A stretch of 64,000 nucleotides of DNA, from the NCBI GenBank assembly GCA_036023115.1, contig JAYKKT010000079.1:13631501-13695500 (forward strand), in the 5' to 3' direction. This DNA comes from Brasenia schreberi. Taxonomy: Eukaryota > Streptophyta > Magnoliopsida > Nymphaeales > Cabombaceae. The notes under the pieces are model-generated. The model saw only the letters and a list, made by a program, of their open reading frames with translations, did no database searches and had not been told where the DNA came from. Of this stretch, positions 22,123 through 34,770 are shown one piece after another. How positions within the stretch are numbered: position 1 is the first letter of the stretch; each line of letters opens with the position of its first letter. The position numbers were made by a program, and so were the translations under genes.

Positions 22123-24126
22123 ATAATGCTAAAGCGAAAAGGGAAAAAAAAATAAAATCTGAGAAAGAAAAATTATGGTATTTACCCAAAAGTAGAAAAG
22201 CTGACAATAGCATCTACGTTTGTTTTGTATTTGTTTGTTTTGGTTTGGTTTTTATTTTTTAGTTTTTTGAAAATCTAGGCTAAAATTAAGGTTGAACAAA
22301 TTTTGGGTTAAAAACTAAAGAAATAGACCAAAAGAAAACACTTATTATTACCTTAATTAATTAATTTTTTATTTTCTCTTTTATATTTTTGGTTTTTGTT
22401 ATGTTCTATTTCATTAAAGGTTTTAATAGTACTCGGATAAAATTGAAAGGCGTTCATAATGTGATTATAAATTTTTATATTTGTATGTTTAGGCAACAAA
22501 TTTAATTTAGATTCAAATTTAATTTAGATTTGGTGACACATGTTCACGCCTTCTTTATAGAATTGTAGCACACGTGACTTGCCCTGTAGCGTAGTTATTG
22601 AGATCATGTATTTATTATTTAATAAATTTTTAAGCAATGTTATTTTATGTCGAATGACATAGCATTAATGCAGGAATATGAAAGTATATATATTTTCTTT
22701 ACATATTATTATTATTAGATTATTAGATTTTATACTAGATGCGATGCACAAGATAATAAATTAAGAATTAAATTATAGAAAAATATATTAAATAAAAATA
22801 TACATAATAATTCATCAAGAAAAAATAAAATTTATAAGTTTAGTTTAAAAATACATAAAATATAATTTTTATCATATTTTTCATAAAAAGTTTCAACTCT
22901 AATATAAATACTAGAGAATTTAAATATAAATTGTTATAAAACAACTTATAATCATGAAAAAAATATTTATAATATAAAAAATCGTTGTCTTTCTAATGAA
23001 TAATTTAATCGATAATTTTATAAATATTTGCAATAAATTAACTTAGCGAAAATTACATATAGAATTAACTTAATGAAAATTACATATAAATTAATTCAAT
23101 TTATATAAGTCAAATAAAGCAATTTTGAGATGATAAAATCTCTTTTTGTATTTGGGGATCCTCATGTGAACTACCCTATTTTTGGGGACCGAATTAGAAA
23201 TTTTTTTACGGGGATTAGGAATGGGATAAAAATAACTCGAGGCAATTAGTAGAGACTGGGGACATATTATTGTATTTCCTGCCCTAAAGATTTTGAGAAA
23301 TTACTAAATTATCTATATTGATTGCATTATATGAGTGTGTGTTAATATTTTATTTATTTTATTCTTTTCATCAAAATTATTTTTATATATTAATTTTAAA
23401 TTAAAAAATATCTCAATGAAATAATTTACAATAATTTTATTTCTACTGGAAATGCGATGCATTGGATATGATTTAATAAATTGAACAATTAATAAAAATA
23501 TTAAAATAATTTTAGAAATATTATTCAAAATGTAATATAATAAACAAACTTTGAAAATTTTTTTATAGAATTTAGAATATAGGTTATGTTATTTTTAACC
23601 ACATCAATGGTATATAAAATCATCTTATTAAAAAAATTTTAAATTTAACCACATATCAATGGTATATTAAAATCATCTTATTAAAAATTTTAAAAATATG
23701 AAAATATTCTTTAATATTGATAATTTGTAACATTACTTTTATATAAAGTATAATGAACAATAATATTATTTATGTCCATATTGCTATACATGATGTTAAT
23801 TAAGAGATTGAATTATAATGATAAATATAATAAAATAGTTTTATTAAAATAGAATATATAGGCGATGTTAAAAAAAGAAATATATAGAAAAAATTATCTA
23901 ATATTAAAAATTCAATGCTTTAATTGTTCTACTAATTATTTTTGTATATTACATGTTTATTTTTTTATATAGCAACTTTTATTATTAGATACACATATGA
24001 TTGAATAAAAAATTAAGTTATAATTTGTCGAGTAGGGTTTATTAACCCCGTTTTACGTATTGGTTAGATCACTGTCAAATTTTTTTTTGTGGTATATTTC
24101 TAGTGCAATTGAGAATCTTAAGTTGA

Positions 24127-24396
24127 TAAGTACTTTTAACACTTAGTATTATCTTTATATCAAATATTGAGTAAGTACCTTGCTTGTAAAATTTATAAAA
24201 TAATGGTTAAAAGCAGAGTGAGTAGTAGAAATGAGGGATTTAAGTGTATTTATGTGTTATCTAAGTACTTAACACTTAGTATTATCTTTATATCAAATAT
24301 TGAGTAAGTACCTTGCTTGTAAAATTTATAAAATCAATGGTTAAAAGAGAGTGAGAGTAGTAGAAATGAGGGATTTAAGTGTATTTATGTGTTATT
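24127..24396 (+). repeat. Tandem duplication, 135-bp unit, two copies
   Basis: Both units contain TATCAAATATTGAGTAAG, AAATGAGGGATTTAAGTG and TATTTATGTGTTAT in the same order, with only a few differences. Confidence 0.85.
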
Positions 24397-24804
24397 TAAA
24401 TAAGAGACACATGAAAATAAAATAGGAGGTATTAAATTAATATATTAATTTAATTAAAAATAATTATACAAATTGTTGAACAATTCAAAGAATTTCCATA
24501 TTTTCTTAAGATTTGTTGTTGTTATTATTATTATTATTATGTAAAGATTTGTTATCATATTTTAGACTTAAATAAATATGTTATAATATATTTAAGATAT
24601 TACTAAATTTATGTTATGCAAAAATTTATTGAAGCTGTAGGGTGATTAATAATTTTTAATTTTATTAGTTATGGCTAAAACACTTTACTTATTTTAATCC
24701 AAATTAAATAAAAGTTAATTTTTATTTTAATAATTATCAATATTGTCGAAAGAAATAATTGCCTAATGTTACTATATTAGTAGAAGATTCCAATTGATGA
24801 TTAA

Positions 24805-24912
24805 ATTATAAAGCAAATGAAGCAAATAAAAAATTACTTCATACAACATTAAATTAAAATTATAAAGCCAATGAAGCAAATAAAAAATTACTTCATACAA
24901 CATTAAATTAAA
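24805..24912 (+). repeat. Tandem duplication, 54-bp unit, two copies
   Basis: ATTATAAAGC(A/C)AATGAAGC followed by AAATAAAAAATTACTTCATA is repeated head to tail with almost no divergence. Confidence 0.85.
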
Positions 24913-25124
24913 ATTAAGCAAAATCAAACAAATCAATAAATAAATTACATAGAAAAAAAGATAATTACTGGAGGTTACTCACGTGAATCATCAAGTAAAT
25001 CTTCTAAATCCTATATGAAAGTAAAATAGGAGGAAGGATGTAATTAAATCAATATATTAATTTAATTAAAAATAATTTATACAAATTGTTGAACAATTAA
25101 AGAATTTCCATATTTTCTATTATG

Positions 25125-25203
25125 ATTTATTATTATTATTCTTATTATTATTATTATTATTGTTGTTGTTGTTGTTGTTGTTGTTGTTATTATTGTTATT
25201 ATT
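25125..25203 (+). repeat. Compound (TTA)n-(TTG)n microsatellite
   Basis: Runs of ATT/TTA triplets pass into eight TTG triplets and back to TTA/TTG. It adjoins the second copy of the 24417/25021 duplication, whose first copy also ends in TTG/TTA triplets. Confidence 0.8.
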
Positions 25204-25869
25204 TATGATTCATTTCTCATTGGCTATTATTATCATTATTATTTTAAAATGTGAACTACCATTGGGTTGTAAGTTTCAAGCATATGAAAATTTGGATCAA
25301 AAGCGAATTGACTAGAAAATGGAATTCATTTAACTGACTTTTTTCTTCTTTTTTGTGTTTTGTTGGTAAGATATAAACATATCAAGGTTTTTATTTAAAT
25401 AACAATCGGGAGTTTCTGATATGATATTTGCTTACTTGCTTCTGAGAATATGTGTAACCAATATATTATCTATTATAATTATAAGAAATGAGTAAAGGCA
25501 TGTAGGAACTTACTCATTAGAAAGTTTGGGAATATTTTCTCATATTTGAATATAGATTGACATAAGCAAAGATGCCCGATTGAAAACCCGGTGAGCTCGA
25601 TTACCATAATATATCGATTCCAACTGTGACGTCGTGCATATCTAGCATGCCAACCAAAGACATGTACCGCGCATCCTTGAGTTATAAAACATAATTTCCA
25701 GTGTAATGTGTATCTAATTAAAAGTTGGGAGCTGTATAAAATAAATAGCAAGGGATCCACTAAATATGACATGATGGTGACAAATGACCAAAGCATATTT
25801 AATAGATACAACGATTGGTATGGCCCATTGAATTTAAAGTTAAGTTTAAGTTTGACTCCAACTTCTATG

Positions 25870-27250
25870 CCTTAAGGCCCTCAGTGTTGTGCTTGACCGA
25901 AATTTAAAAGATAGTGGGGCAGCGCAAATTTAAAAAGGCAGGCCTTGGTCCACCACTTTGGAGGAATCAGACCATTTTAGGCTTTGTGTCTGAGACCTTA
26001 AGTAGCATGATTGTATTGGACTTCATACTTGCATGCTTCCCCAAGCTAATGGTAAAGATAGTGGGTTGCCAACATGTGTACAAAGTAATTTAGAGATAGT
26101 GAGGCACGTGTCTAATTGATCCATAGTTAGTCATTAAGACAATGATCCATTCTATATCCCAAAAATTTAAAAGACGATAGATTTCTTTCATAGTATGTAA
26201 ATTTGAGCACAATGAGTCAATAAACAACGATCACTATGTAAGCACATAACTCAAAAGTGTTTAATGATTCATGTACTTATAAGATGTCCCAATCATAGCA
26301 AGATGTCCAGGCATTGTAGAATCTACATGTTCCAAAATATTAGGGGAGAATAGTGGGCTTACGTGTCTGAGAATACACAACAAGATATTAAGGCTAATCA
26401 TGTGTCCCAGAAATATTCATATTTTACCAGTAGTGCTACTATTACTCCCATTATTTACCTGAAATTTCATAATGAATATCTTGTGTCTTGAAATTTAATC
26501 GGTGATTAGGCTACTATGAATTCTGTACAGATTTAAAGTAGGCAGGTGAGATATTGTGTCCCACGATATTTAAAGAAACTTTTTTACCCTATGACAACAA
26601 AGAACAACGAGCACTACCTATGTAAGGTTCCAGTATTGACTAAATGGATCAACGACACTATTATGCCACTATCATGAACTCATTCTCTCTTCAGATCAAT
26701 GTCATTCAAATACCAATGGGTTTCTTGAATCATTTCACCTATAGATTCCTTTCTTAGTCTCCTGGACCTACAGCTATTGGGTTCATCTTTTGAGAAATTT
26801 TCTACTTGCTACTTGCCTGAGAACGCAAAGTGCTTATACTTGCATGTCGAACCACCTATTTTGAGATATCCACTCCATCTTGGGTCCTTGAATAAGGTGC
26901 TACCCCTCTTCTCTGTGCGTTCATTAGGAACCTAATCTACCTAGGCAGGTGGGCTTATGTGTCTCACAAAAATTTCTTCTATATCATAAATGAGAAATTA
27001 GAGCTCCTTGATGTCCATAAAATTGTGTTAATTGAAAGGCAGTGACTTGGTCCTGTGTGTCCCAGACTACTTGGAAAGATGGTGAGCCTACGTGTTTCCC
27101 CGAATATTTAAAACTATTTTTTTTGGTCTTTAGTCGTTTGGAAATTTCCATGCAAGGCAATAACATAGGCTTTGGTCTCCAAAATTTAAAGAATAATGGG
27201 CTTTTGTGTCCGGAATTTGAAGCAAAATAGGCACTTTGCATCTAAATGAA
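25870..27250. repeat. Block with a recurring degenerate motif
   Basis: A motif close to AATTTAAAG followed by ATAGTGGGCTTACGTGTC recurs about eight to ten times at irregular spacing, for example near 25896, 26040, 26090, 26345, 26520, 26945, 27080 and 27185. No coding signal. It may be an old, diverged minisatellite-like array or the untranslated part of an unknown element. Confidence 0.4.
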
Positions 27251-29570
27251 AATTCCCAACTTGGTATCATAAATGAATGCACTTTTTCAGAAACAGAGCA
27301 AAGTTAATGCAGAAGAATTCTCACAAGGTGAAGCTTAGATTTCGTCAAGAAAAAACATAGAGCATTTTTCGTGGATTTCGAATTTCATTTTCAATGGAGG
27401 AAATATTTTTAAAAGCAATGAATGAAATTTTTATGAAGTCTAAATTCAAGAACTGGGCAGCACAGGCCATCATAAATGCTAAATTGTAACTCAGGGCCTC
27501 ATAGACGAGGACTATGAGTCTAGGCTTCAATGAGATTAATTAAATGTAATAGGCACTTTTTAGCCCGAGAAGTATGAATCTGATAGGCCATTCTAGCATA
27601 CTAAAGCCCCAATAACGTGGATCATCGAGATGTCTTCTCATTTAACTTAAAATCTCGTTGCCACTTCTTAACAACGTCATCGTGACTATAGTTAATCCTT
27701 CAATATTTTGCGTAGGTGAAGAAGATTTTCTTTCAACGTCCCATATTTCTTTTCTTGTTCACCCACAATATAATTTAAGATGCATTGCGACACCCCTACT
27801 TGGATTATGAGCAAGATAAACCTTGAGAATCAAGAAGTATCCCATACTATCTTTAGTCACTAGCGGACATGGACTTACATAGTTAGTGATAAGGATCACA
27901 TTATTCAAACTACCAATATTTGCATTGACACGAATGTCTAGCACGACCAACGAACCATGTTTGCATCATATTCGCCCGTCTGGAGTTTCGTGCTTTGATC
28001 CTACTTATCCATAACTGATTTTCTATAATTTCTTCTTCTTTCAATATCTCTTAGATTTTCTCTATAATTTTCCTCTTTCGCTCTTATCTCTCCTTTTGAA
28101 AGTGTGATGATCATCACCCTTGTTTCTGACCACGAATTGTGAGTTACTAAGTCTTATGAGAAAATTTTGTCCCAAATATTTTTGCCACGGTTACGTCGAT
28201 TGATTTCAAACAAGGACAATTTACTCCTAAGCCGTATTGTCTTAACAATGCTTCTATCGTTTCGACTTTGTTCTTCGATACCACTTGTTAGCCATGACAA
28301 CGACACCTGATAAGTGTGAGAATAAATTGCAATTACTAGTGTAAACCCGTAACTTTGACATTCTATTATGCCATTTTGAGGTAACTCATTAGTCGTTCAT
28401 ATGCATTATTGCATACTGATGTATAGCTTGTTTCGGTGGAGTCTAAACAGACTCTGTGATATAAGCCTTAGCTCAAATCTTAGACTGCCTTAATTGTGGG
28501 TTCCGATCTGAACGTTAAGCTCTATTCTTGATATACTTTATGATGAATGTTACATATTATTTAACTGATATTTTACTTAATAAATATAATCAGATAAAGA
28601 TATGATCATAAGTACGTAATATAGCACATCAAGCACATGTACGTAACATGATCAACTTATTCTTTGTTGATGTACTTATGTGATCTATGTCAGATCTAAG
28701 AAGAGATACTATAATTCTTTTTGGCTCTCAGATGCTAATTCTTATCAAAACCACATTAAACCATTTTGTATCTATCAAACTTATTTTCATAAGCTCTTAT
28801 AAACAAAGGATTATTAACTTGAATCAATTTCCTATAAATGGGATCTTCAAACATTGATCAATTAGCTTACTTCTGGATTTGTATAGGTGAATCCATGATC
28901 CTTACTCACTTAAATCTAGCATCGCGGATGCAAATAGGGTAGGCACGAGTTTTCTTCCCTTTGTTCAAAACTACAACGCATGATCTCTGCATCTACACTT
29001 ATCTAAATTGGAGGATTGCCATTAAATTATTAAATCAGTAATGCTTGAATTTATATTCACTAATTATCGAACTTAAATATTATAAATAAACATTCATGAT
29101 TTCACGGGTATGATAAGATCAAACCTAAATCATCAAATAAGGAATAACGAATAAAGAAAGAAAAAAGAAAAAAACTGTTTCCATTGATTTGAACCTTATA
29201 AGCATATAAAGGCATTGAAAGACAAATAGTACAAAGGATGATATGAAGACAAAGTGAGTAATTGCCACTAGTTAAGATTCCTTCGTTATAGCCAAATGCT
29301 TACTAGTTACACAAAATCTCTTCCATTGATCCTTGTTTAAATTTGTCCCGATTTAGGACTAAATTGAATAGGGTAGAAACTTGCTCGATTAATAAAGTCT
29401 AATTGAAGTAGAGAAAAGAAAAAATTACCTTTTGATTTAAGTCGAATAGGACAGAGGTAGAAATTTGTTCAGTGTAGTGTCAAAATTAAACTAAAAAATT
29501 TGTCCCGATGCTAGAGGTACAGAAAGTTCTAGTTTAAGAGTCGAATAGGATAAGGGTAGAAACTTATTTA
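27251..29570. other. Intergenic DNA, no gene recognised
   Basis: Mixed-composition sequence with only short open frames and no recognised motif. Near 29360-29560 a phrase similar to GTCGAATAGGACAGAGGTAG recurs three times about 75-100 bp apart. Possibly decayed LTR-retrotransposon sequence, but neither LTR nor protein motif could be assigned. Confidence 0.35.
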
Positions 29571-29574
29571 TAAG

Positions 29575-29870
29575 GAAGCCAAAACCAAGCCTTATCACAC
29601 ACCTTGTGGGATCAGCTAAATGAATTCTTAGTCACCTTTTCATGCTCAATCTTGAACAATATTAGCATTTAACTCTATATAGTCAAGCTCATCTTTATTG
29701 TTTCTTTCTAGTATTTTCAAGGTTTTCCTGTACATCTTTTGAAACCATCACCACTTAATTTCTCACATAGTTTCACTTAAACTTTATTTACTCACCTTTT
29801 TAAATGTTTAAATCATCTAAAGTGTCTCTTTTTCTAGCCTCATCATGGATATAGTATTTTCTTGGTTGAC
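29575..29870 (-). repeat. Old RTE-LINE 3'-end fragment
   Basis: CAAGCCTTATCACACACCTTGTGGG followed by GATCAGCTAAATGAATTCTT is the antisense of the plant RTE LINE 3' end. The flanking part resembles the fragments at 3552 and 43300. Confidence 0.5.
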
Positions 29871-29900
29871 AACGCATGCACCTCAAAGAATTATAAAAAG

Positions 29901-29902
<2 letters not shown>

Positions 29903-29944
<42 letters not shown>
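29903..29944 (+). repeat. (TA)n microsatellite, about 21 units
   Basis: Uninterrupted TA dinucleotides, directly downstream of the RTE fragment. Confidence 0.95.
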
Positions 29945-29947
<3 letters not shown>

Positions 29948-30980
29948 ATATGTACATATATAGAGAGAGTGTGTGATTGGATCCTACCTACCGCTAATAT
30001 TATCCACTCATTACCACTAATATTTTTCACTCATGCTTGACGATTGCTTTTCTCTCGAAAATCCTTATTTAAATTATATTTATGTCATCGAAAAGGGAAT
30101 ATGTCAGGAACAAGGGTCCAGTTTTCTTATATATATACATATCATGGCATTGAGTAAAGAATACCAGTATGAACATTTCAGAGAAAGGAGGAGAATTCTA
30201 TATCCCACTGCATAAAGATGATCGAATCTTTGAGAATATTCCACATGGGATAAAATAAGAAAGGCTGGTAGGTGAACACTATTAGTTACAAGTGGACAAG
30301 ATGTCCAAGTTCAGTGATTTCAAATGCTGATTCCCTCGAAAAACTGGGAAATTCATAGATTTCTCAAGCTTTTCACTCCCAGCCATATCTCCCAATTGAC
30401 TGGTTGTGGATTAATTAGTTCTTGCATCTCCCTAATCTCTTACTTATTACTTTTGTGTGACATGGACACCCCTTGGACACGTTTCTGCAAGTGGACACTA
30501 CGTGGCTCGTGAATGAAAAGCTTTACCATGTTTTAAGAATTAGAAAAAAATGTCAAAGCTTCTTTGGTTTGTGAATTGGTTGCATTATCCAACATATGAT
30601 GGCCTGCATCCTATATCAGGTCCTAGCCCAGCACCAAAGTAGGAAAAAATAGACTTAGGAAGGGAAATTTCCCTTGGTATGGTAATCCTTCACTGCGGCG
30701 AGGGATTTAATTTGCTTCACCTCACATTAATGGCTAATTAGCAAGGAAAATATTCCTCGCTTTTCCATCGCAATTCCTTTGCTACTTCCTCCCTATTTTC
30801 TACTAGCGATGGAGTGGTTTGTCATTGAACTCCATTGTTCTTGTTGTGTAAATGTCGTTCAGCTGTTAAAGGTCCACAAGATATGAATAATTTTAGGCAT
30901 GCATTTTGTATTTGCGTATGTAAACCCAATATTGCATTATTGTCAGTTCTTTTCCAAGGCCTACAACTTTCAGTCTCTCG
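29945..30980. other. Intergenic DNA, no gene recognised
   Basis: Several open frames of about 60 codons only. No splice-consistent coding pattern or repeat was identified. Confidence 0.4.
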
Positions 30981-31246
30981 CTAGTTTAGACATGGCACAT
31001 TCCAGTTTCTTTAGAATCGAACCGGGACTAGGCTTGTTTCACTTCTGGTTTGAAGCTTAAACCGCTCAAAACCAGGGAAAAGAACATTAACCATTTGAAA
31101 TTTGAATGGAAAAGAAACTGGGGAGTTTCGGCTCCATAGAAGCTGGAACTCAAACCGAACCAGGTGGTCCCTGGTCCAGGTCAGGTTTCATTGGCTCCGG
31201 TTCCAATTCCAGCTGGATTCCAGTTGGAACCAGTGATGTCTAAGCT
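30981..31246. mobile_element. Possible hAT-type MITE with GGTTCC-rich ends
   Basis: The left side (AGTTTAGACATGGCACATTCCAG) and the reversed right side (AGCTTAGACATCACTGGTTCC) form an imperfect ~20-bp inverted repeat. The interior is rich in GGTTC/GAACC words, including GAACCGGGA and CCGGTTCCAATTCC, as seen in subterminal regions of small hAT elements. The target duplication is not clear. Confidence 0.4.
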
Positions 31247-31429
31247 GGTTTGCTTCAACTGAATATTGCCACTCTGACTAATCAGCATCTTAGGTTATTC
31301 GCTCACGGTAAACCAATATGTTCAACCATTTGCATTATGATGGTTAAGTTGAGATACATTTGCTACTTTCTTAGTAACATTGCAACCGATCTTCACAATA
31401 TACACAGGGCACAGCCCAAAAGATGTCAC

Positions 31430-34400
31430 CGACCTATACAGACTGGACCATTACGCCCACTGTTATCTTCCTCCATCAGTTTAACAATTGATCCTCATGG
31501 TGATTCCCATTCTTTGCAAGTTAACGGATTGGAGAGTCCAACCTTCGCCAACCAGTCTGCACATTGATTTCCTTTCTGCTGAACGAAACTGATTGTTGCA
31601 GTCCAATCCAGGTATTTGAAGCGACGAAATAGGTGACTAATGCCTTCATTCTACACCCCGTCTTCGATGGTCGCCCAGCACAACTTGGAGGGGATCAGAT
31701 TCTAACACTACCTTACAGTAACCTGCACGTCATAGCATCTCAAGTCCTGCCAACATTCCCCATGGTTCCTCATTTAATGCTGTAAAGATGCCGAGGCATT
31801 TGGAGAATCTAATCAACCACCTTCCTTCATGATCTCTCTCGTGATTCCAATACACTTAGCTCTTCCTTGGTTTCCTGAAGAAAATCCATCAGTATTCTGC
31901 TTCATCTAGCTACTCTGTGGGGTTCCCATCTACCTTCTACCTACTACTCTGTTTTAGCGTATTGATGACATCATTATTACATACCTGTGTTACAAGTTTT
32001 CCACACTAAATGGTCTCTACCATCATCTGAAGTTGGTGGAAAGATGACCACTGTTCTCTTGATAAGCTCCTTCGTAATGATGCCATATGCCGGGAGCTTA
32101 GATTCCACTTGCCATAGCTAATCACTGGGCTTTGTTTAGTCAAATCATCAATTTCAGTAGAACAATGTCTTTCAAGACTCTCAATCCCATCAATCCATTC
32201 ATCCTTTAAGAATTGCGTTAGATCCTTTGACAACATGTGTCGAGACTTTGACTAATTCCCTCCATAACTTAGAATCAGCTGATTTAGCCCAGGCCTGTAT
32301 CATTCTCATAACCATGACCTAGCGAACATGATATGCGAGATGCACCTCTTCCCAGTTGTATAGTTTTCCAGGCCCTTTCTTGAACCTTCTACAAGATGAT
32401 GTGAAATCAAATCTCCTTAACGAATTCCACACGATGTTTTAAATTTTCTGTTTTTTTCACCACTCTAGACAATATCAAAGTTTGCAGTGGTAACACATTT
32501 CATACCAATGTCAGTATTTTTCTTCTTTGTTGCAGCAGGAGCTATCACCATTAGACTTTGAATCGCTTGGACGGCCTCCTCAAGGAGGTCCACCAGCGGA
32601 AGAAATCCAGAGAGACTCACAAAAAGCACACACAATTCCAAGTGTGTATAATTTTTGCTTTGAAATTCATGCGCTCGGTCTTGGCAAAAGCATTGCTAGG
32701 AATCCGTCTTCGCCAGATGATTTTAATGGTTTGATGGCTTTCAACACTCGTAATCGTGATTGCTTCTCAATTTCTCCTCCTCAGTCACTACCCAGTTTAT
32801 AGAAGTGGTATGCCAATATAATGGTCAGACCTCGTGCTGTAAAGGTTTTATGTCATTCGACTTATGTATCTAATTTCCACTGGAATCCTAAAGCATCTCC
32901 ACTGAATTTCTTCACTGTGATACGGTTGTTTTCAGATATTATAGGCAGTTACTATCTCCAGGCTGTCAGACCTAGTCCACCCTACGCTCGATCTTTTGAA
33001 ACCAATAGATCTCTTCATTTTTTAACACTTCATTCAATTTAATCTCCAGGGATTGCAAGAACTTATTGGAGCTATAGTCAGCAGACTTCTGTATTCCATG
33101 AACTCTAGCAAGAAGCCGATTCTTTTGTTTGTGTAAATGTCAAAGAACCTCAATGATCCACTCTTTCAAGGCCTAGTGTCAAAAGCTCTAAAGTGAGGAG
33201 CAACGAATCCCATCTCCTCCACTTAACTTGCAAAAAATCTCTAAACAGTGGTTGTTCATTCACATAGCTTCAAAGCATAATAAACGTGCAGTGCTACTAA
33301 ATTTCTCTCTCTTCTCCTCAATGAGCAATTGATGATGATTAGAGCGGGTTCTAGTTAATACATTCATACGTGCAGTAGGAAAAGCCATTAACCAGTCTCC
33401 ATTGCACAACCCTATCTAGCCATTTGAAGAGTCGAGCATAGCCTGGCCATTTAGGACCCCTCCAGGTAAAAAGGGCCTCATTGGCCACTAGATCAAGGAG
33501 ATGACAAGCATTTATCTAGTTCTGAAAATTAGCACATCGAGTTGTTAATACCGATGCTCCACCTTTTTGCTTCCAATTGTGTGGCAATCTTGATCAATGC
33601 TTGTCTCATCTATCTTCCTTTATCTTCATGTGGACCAACTTACACAGTAATGAAGTTGGAATTCAATGTTTTTGTCTTTCTACATAATCCACATGCCACC
33701 CACCAATCCTTGAGTTTTTGAAACTCTTGAGGACTTGAGGCCTATCTCCTTGATGTATTAATTGATAACCTCTGGTTATGGAAATGGCCATAAGGCCTTA
33801 ATCATATTGGCTATGCAATAAGGAAGGAGGGTTCTCTTCTATATTGTATGAACCATTTTTATTTTATAAATAAAACTATTTTCAAATTAATACAACTAAT
33901 TAAGGGTAGGAGCTGTTTCTACTAGTAGTAACAGACATCTAAGAATGGTACAGTATACAGAGATAAACACGTAAAAAGATAAGAGGGGTTATTGAATTTT
34001 TAATACTTATCTCTTCTTCCTCTTCTATGTTTTTTCTATTTATCTCTATATCCTTCTTGATGAGGTTGTGCTAGGAGATTCAAAGCCGAGAGATGACGCT
34101 CCGATGTATTCAAAAACAACATTAATTTCATCTGTTTGTACCCACTCACTCTTGTTGCGAGGTGCCCCAATGCCATGATTCTTGACCATAAAACTCATGG
34201 TTCTACAAACTCATGACTTCCTACTCCTTGACAATTCCAAACTGACATTGTAATTGACATTATAAATAGGATCAAAAGCGCCTCCAGGCCGGTTATACCT
34301 CTATGTCAACTTTTAATCCTTCTGTTTTGCATGAGTGTTGATGGCCCGCTTTCTTGGCCAAGATAAGGAGGCAAAACTAGTCTTATACTTGAGAGGGGTG

Positions 34401-34770
34401 CTAACTTTTCTCCTTCAATCATTATATTGTTCCAACAATGTAGCAAAGCAGAGTGGTTTCACAATTATTGGAACCTCCATGGATTTATGGCCAAATAGAG
34501 ATGGCACATTGTCCTTCTGGATTGTGCTTGTTGTCAGCTCTGTCACTCTTGTATAAGCATCCAAGGACCATACAAAATATGTTGAACCTCCTCTTCCACC
34601 TCTTGTGAATCCTTACACTTGATTCACCTTTTCTCATCTTATCAATATTATTTTCTAATAGTGTAAGTGGGTATTTTTCTTTATTGTGTCCAAGTTTGCC
34701 ACAAGTGAAACAAATTAACTGAAGTGCATCATACTTGAACTTTTTCTATTGAAGTGAATCCTAAGAAGCT
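31430..34770 (-). mobile_element. L1-type LINE, RT core missing
   Basis: Minus-strand remnant in the proper 5'-3' order. The ORF1 zinc knuckle at 34560-34760 (LICFTCGKLGHNKEKYP, last Cys replaced by Tyr). The APE endonuclease at 33300-34000 (DLVANEALFTWRG, KWLDRVVQWRL, LTRTRSNHHQLL). The start of the reverse transcriptase at 32500-33060 (LNEVLKNEEIYWFQK, IKPLKSSGEDGFLAM, family form KPLKAPGPDGF). The RNase H at 31440-31900 (SKCLGIFTALNEEPWGML, RKGNQCADWLAK-like). The RT palm with YxDD, normally over 1 kb, is absent between 31900-32340 and 32500. Stops and frameshifts are abundant. Confidence 0.75.

Larger units (their letters stand above)
22123..25860. other. AT-rich intergenic DNA with local duplications
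   Basis: Very AT-rich, no gene recognised. It holds several short duplications: 23594-23640 versus 23644-23692; a 135-bp tandem pair 24127-24261 and 24262-24396; a 54-bp pair 24805-24858 and 24859-24912; and a ~125-bp dispersed pair 24417-24540 versus 25021-25150 that also carries adjoining trinucleotide runs. The only open frame above 100 codons (25479-25811, minus) shows no recognisable feature. Confidence 0.5.
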
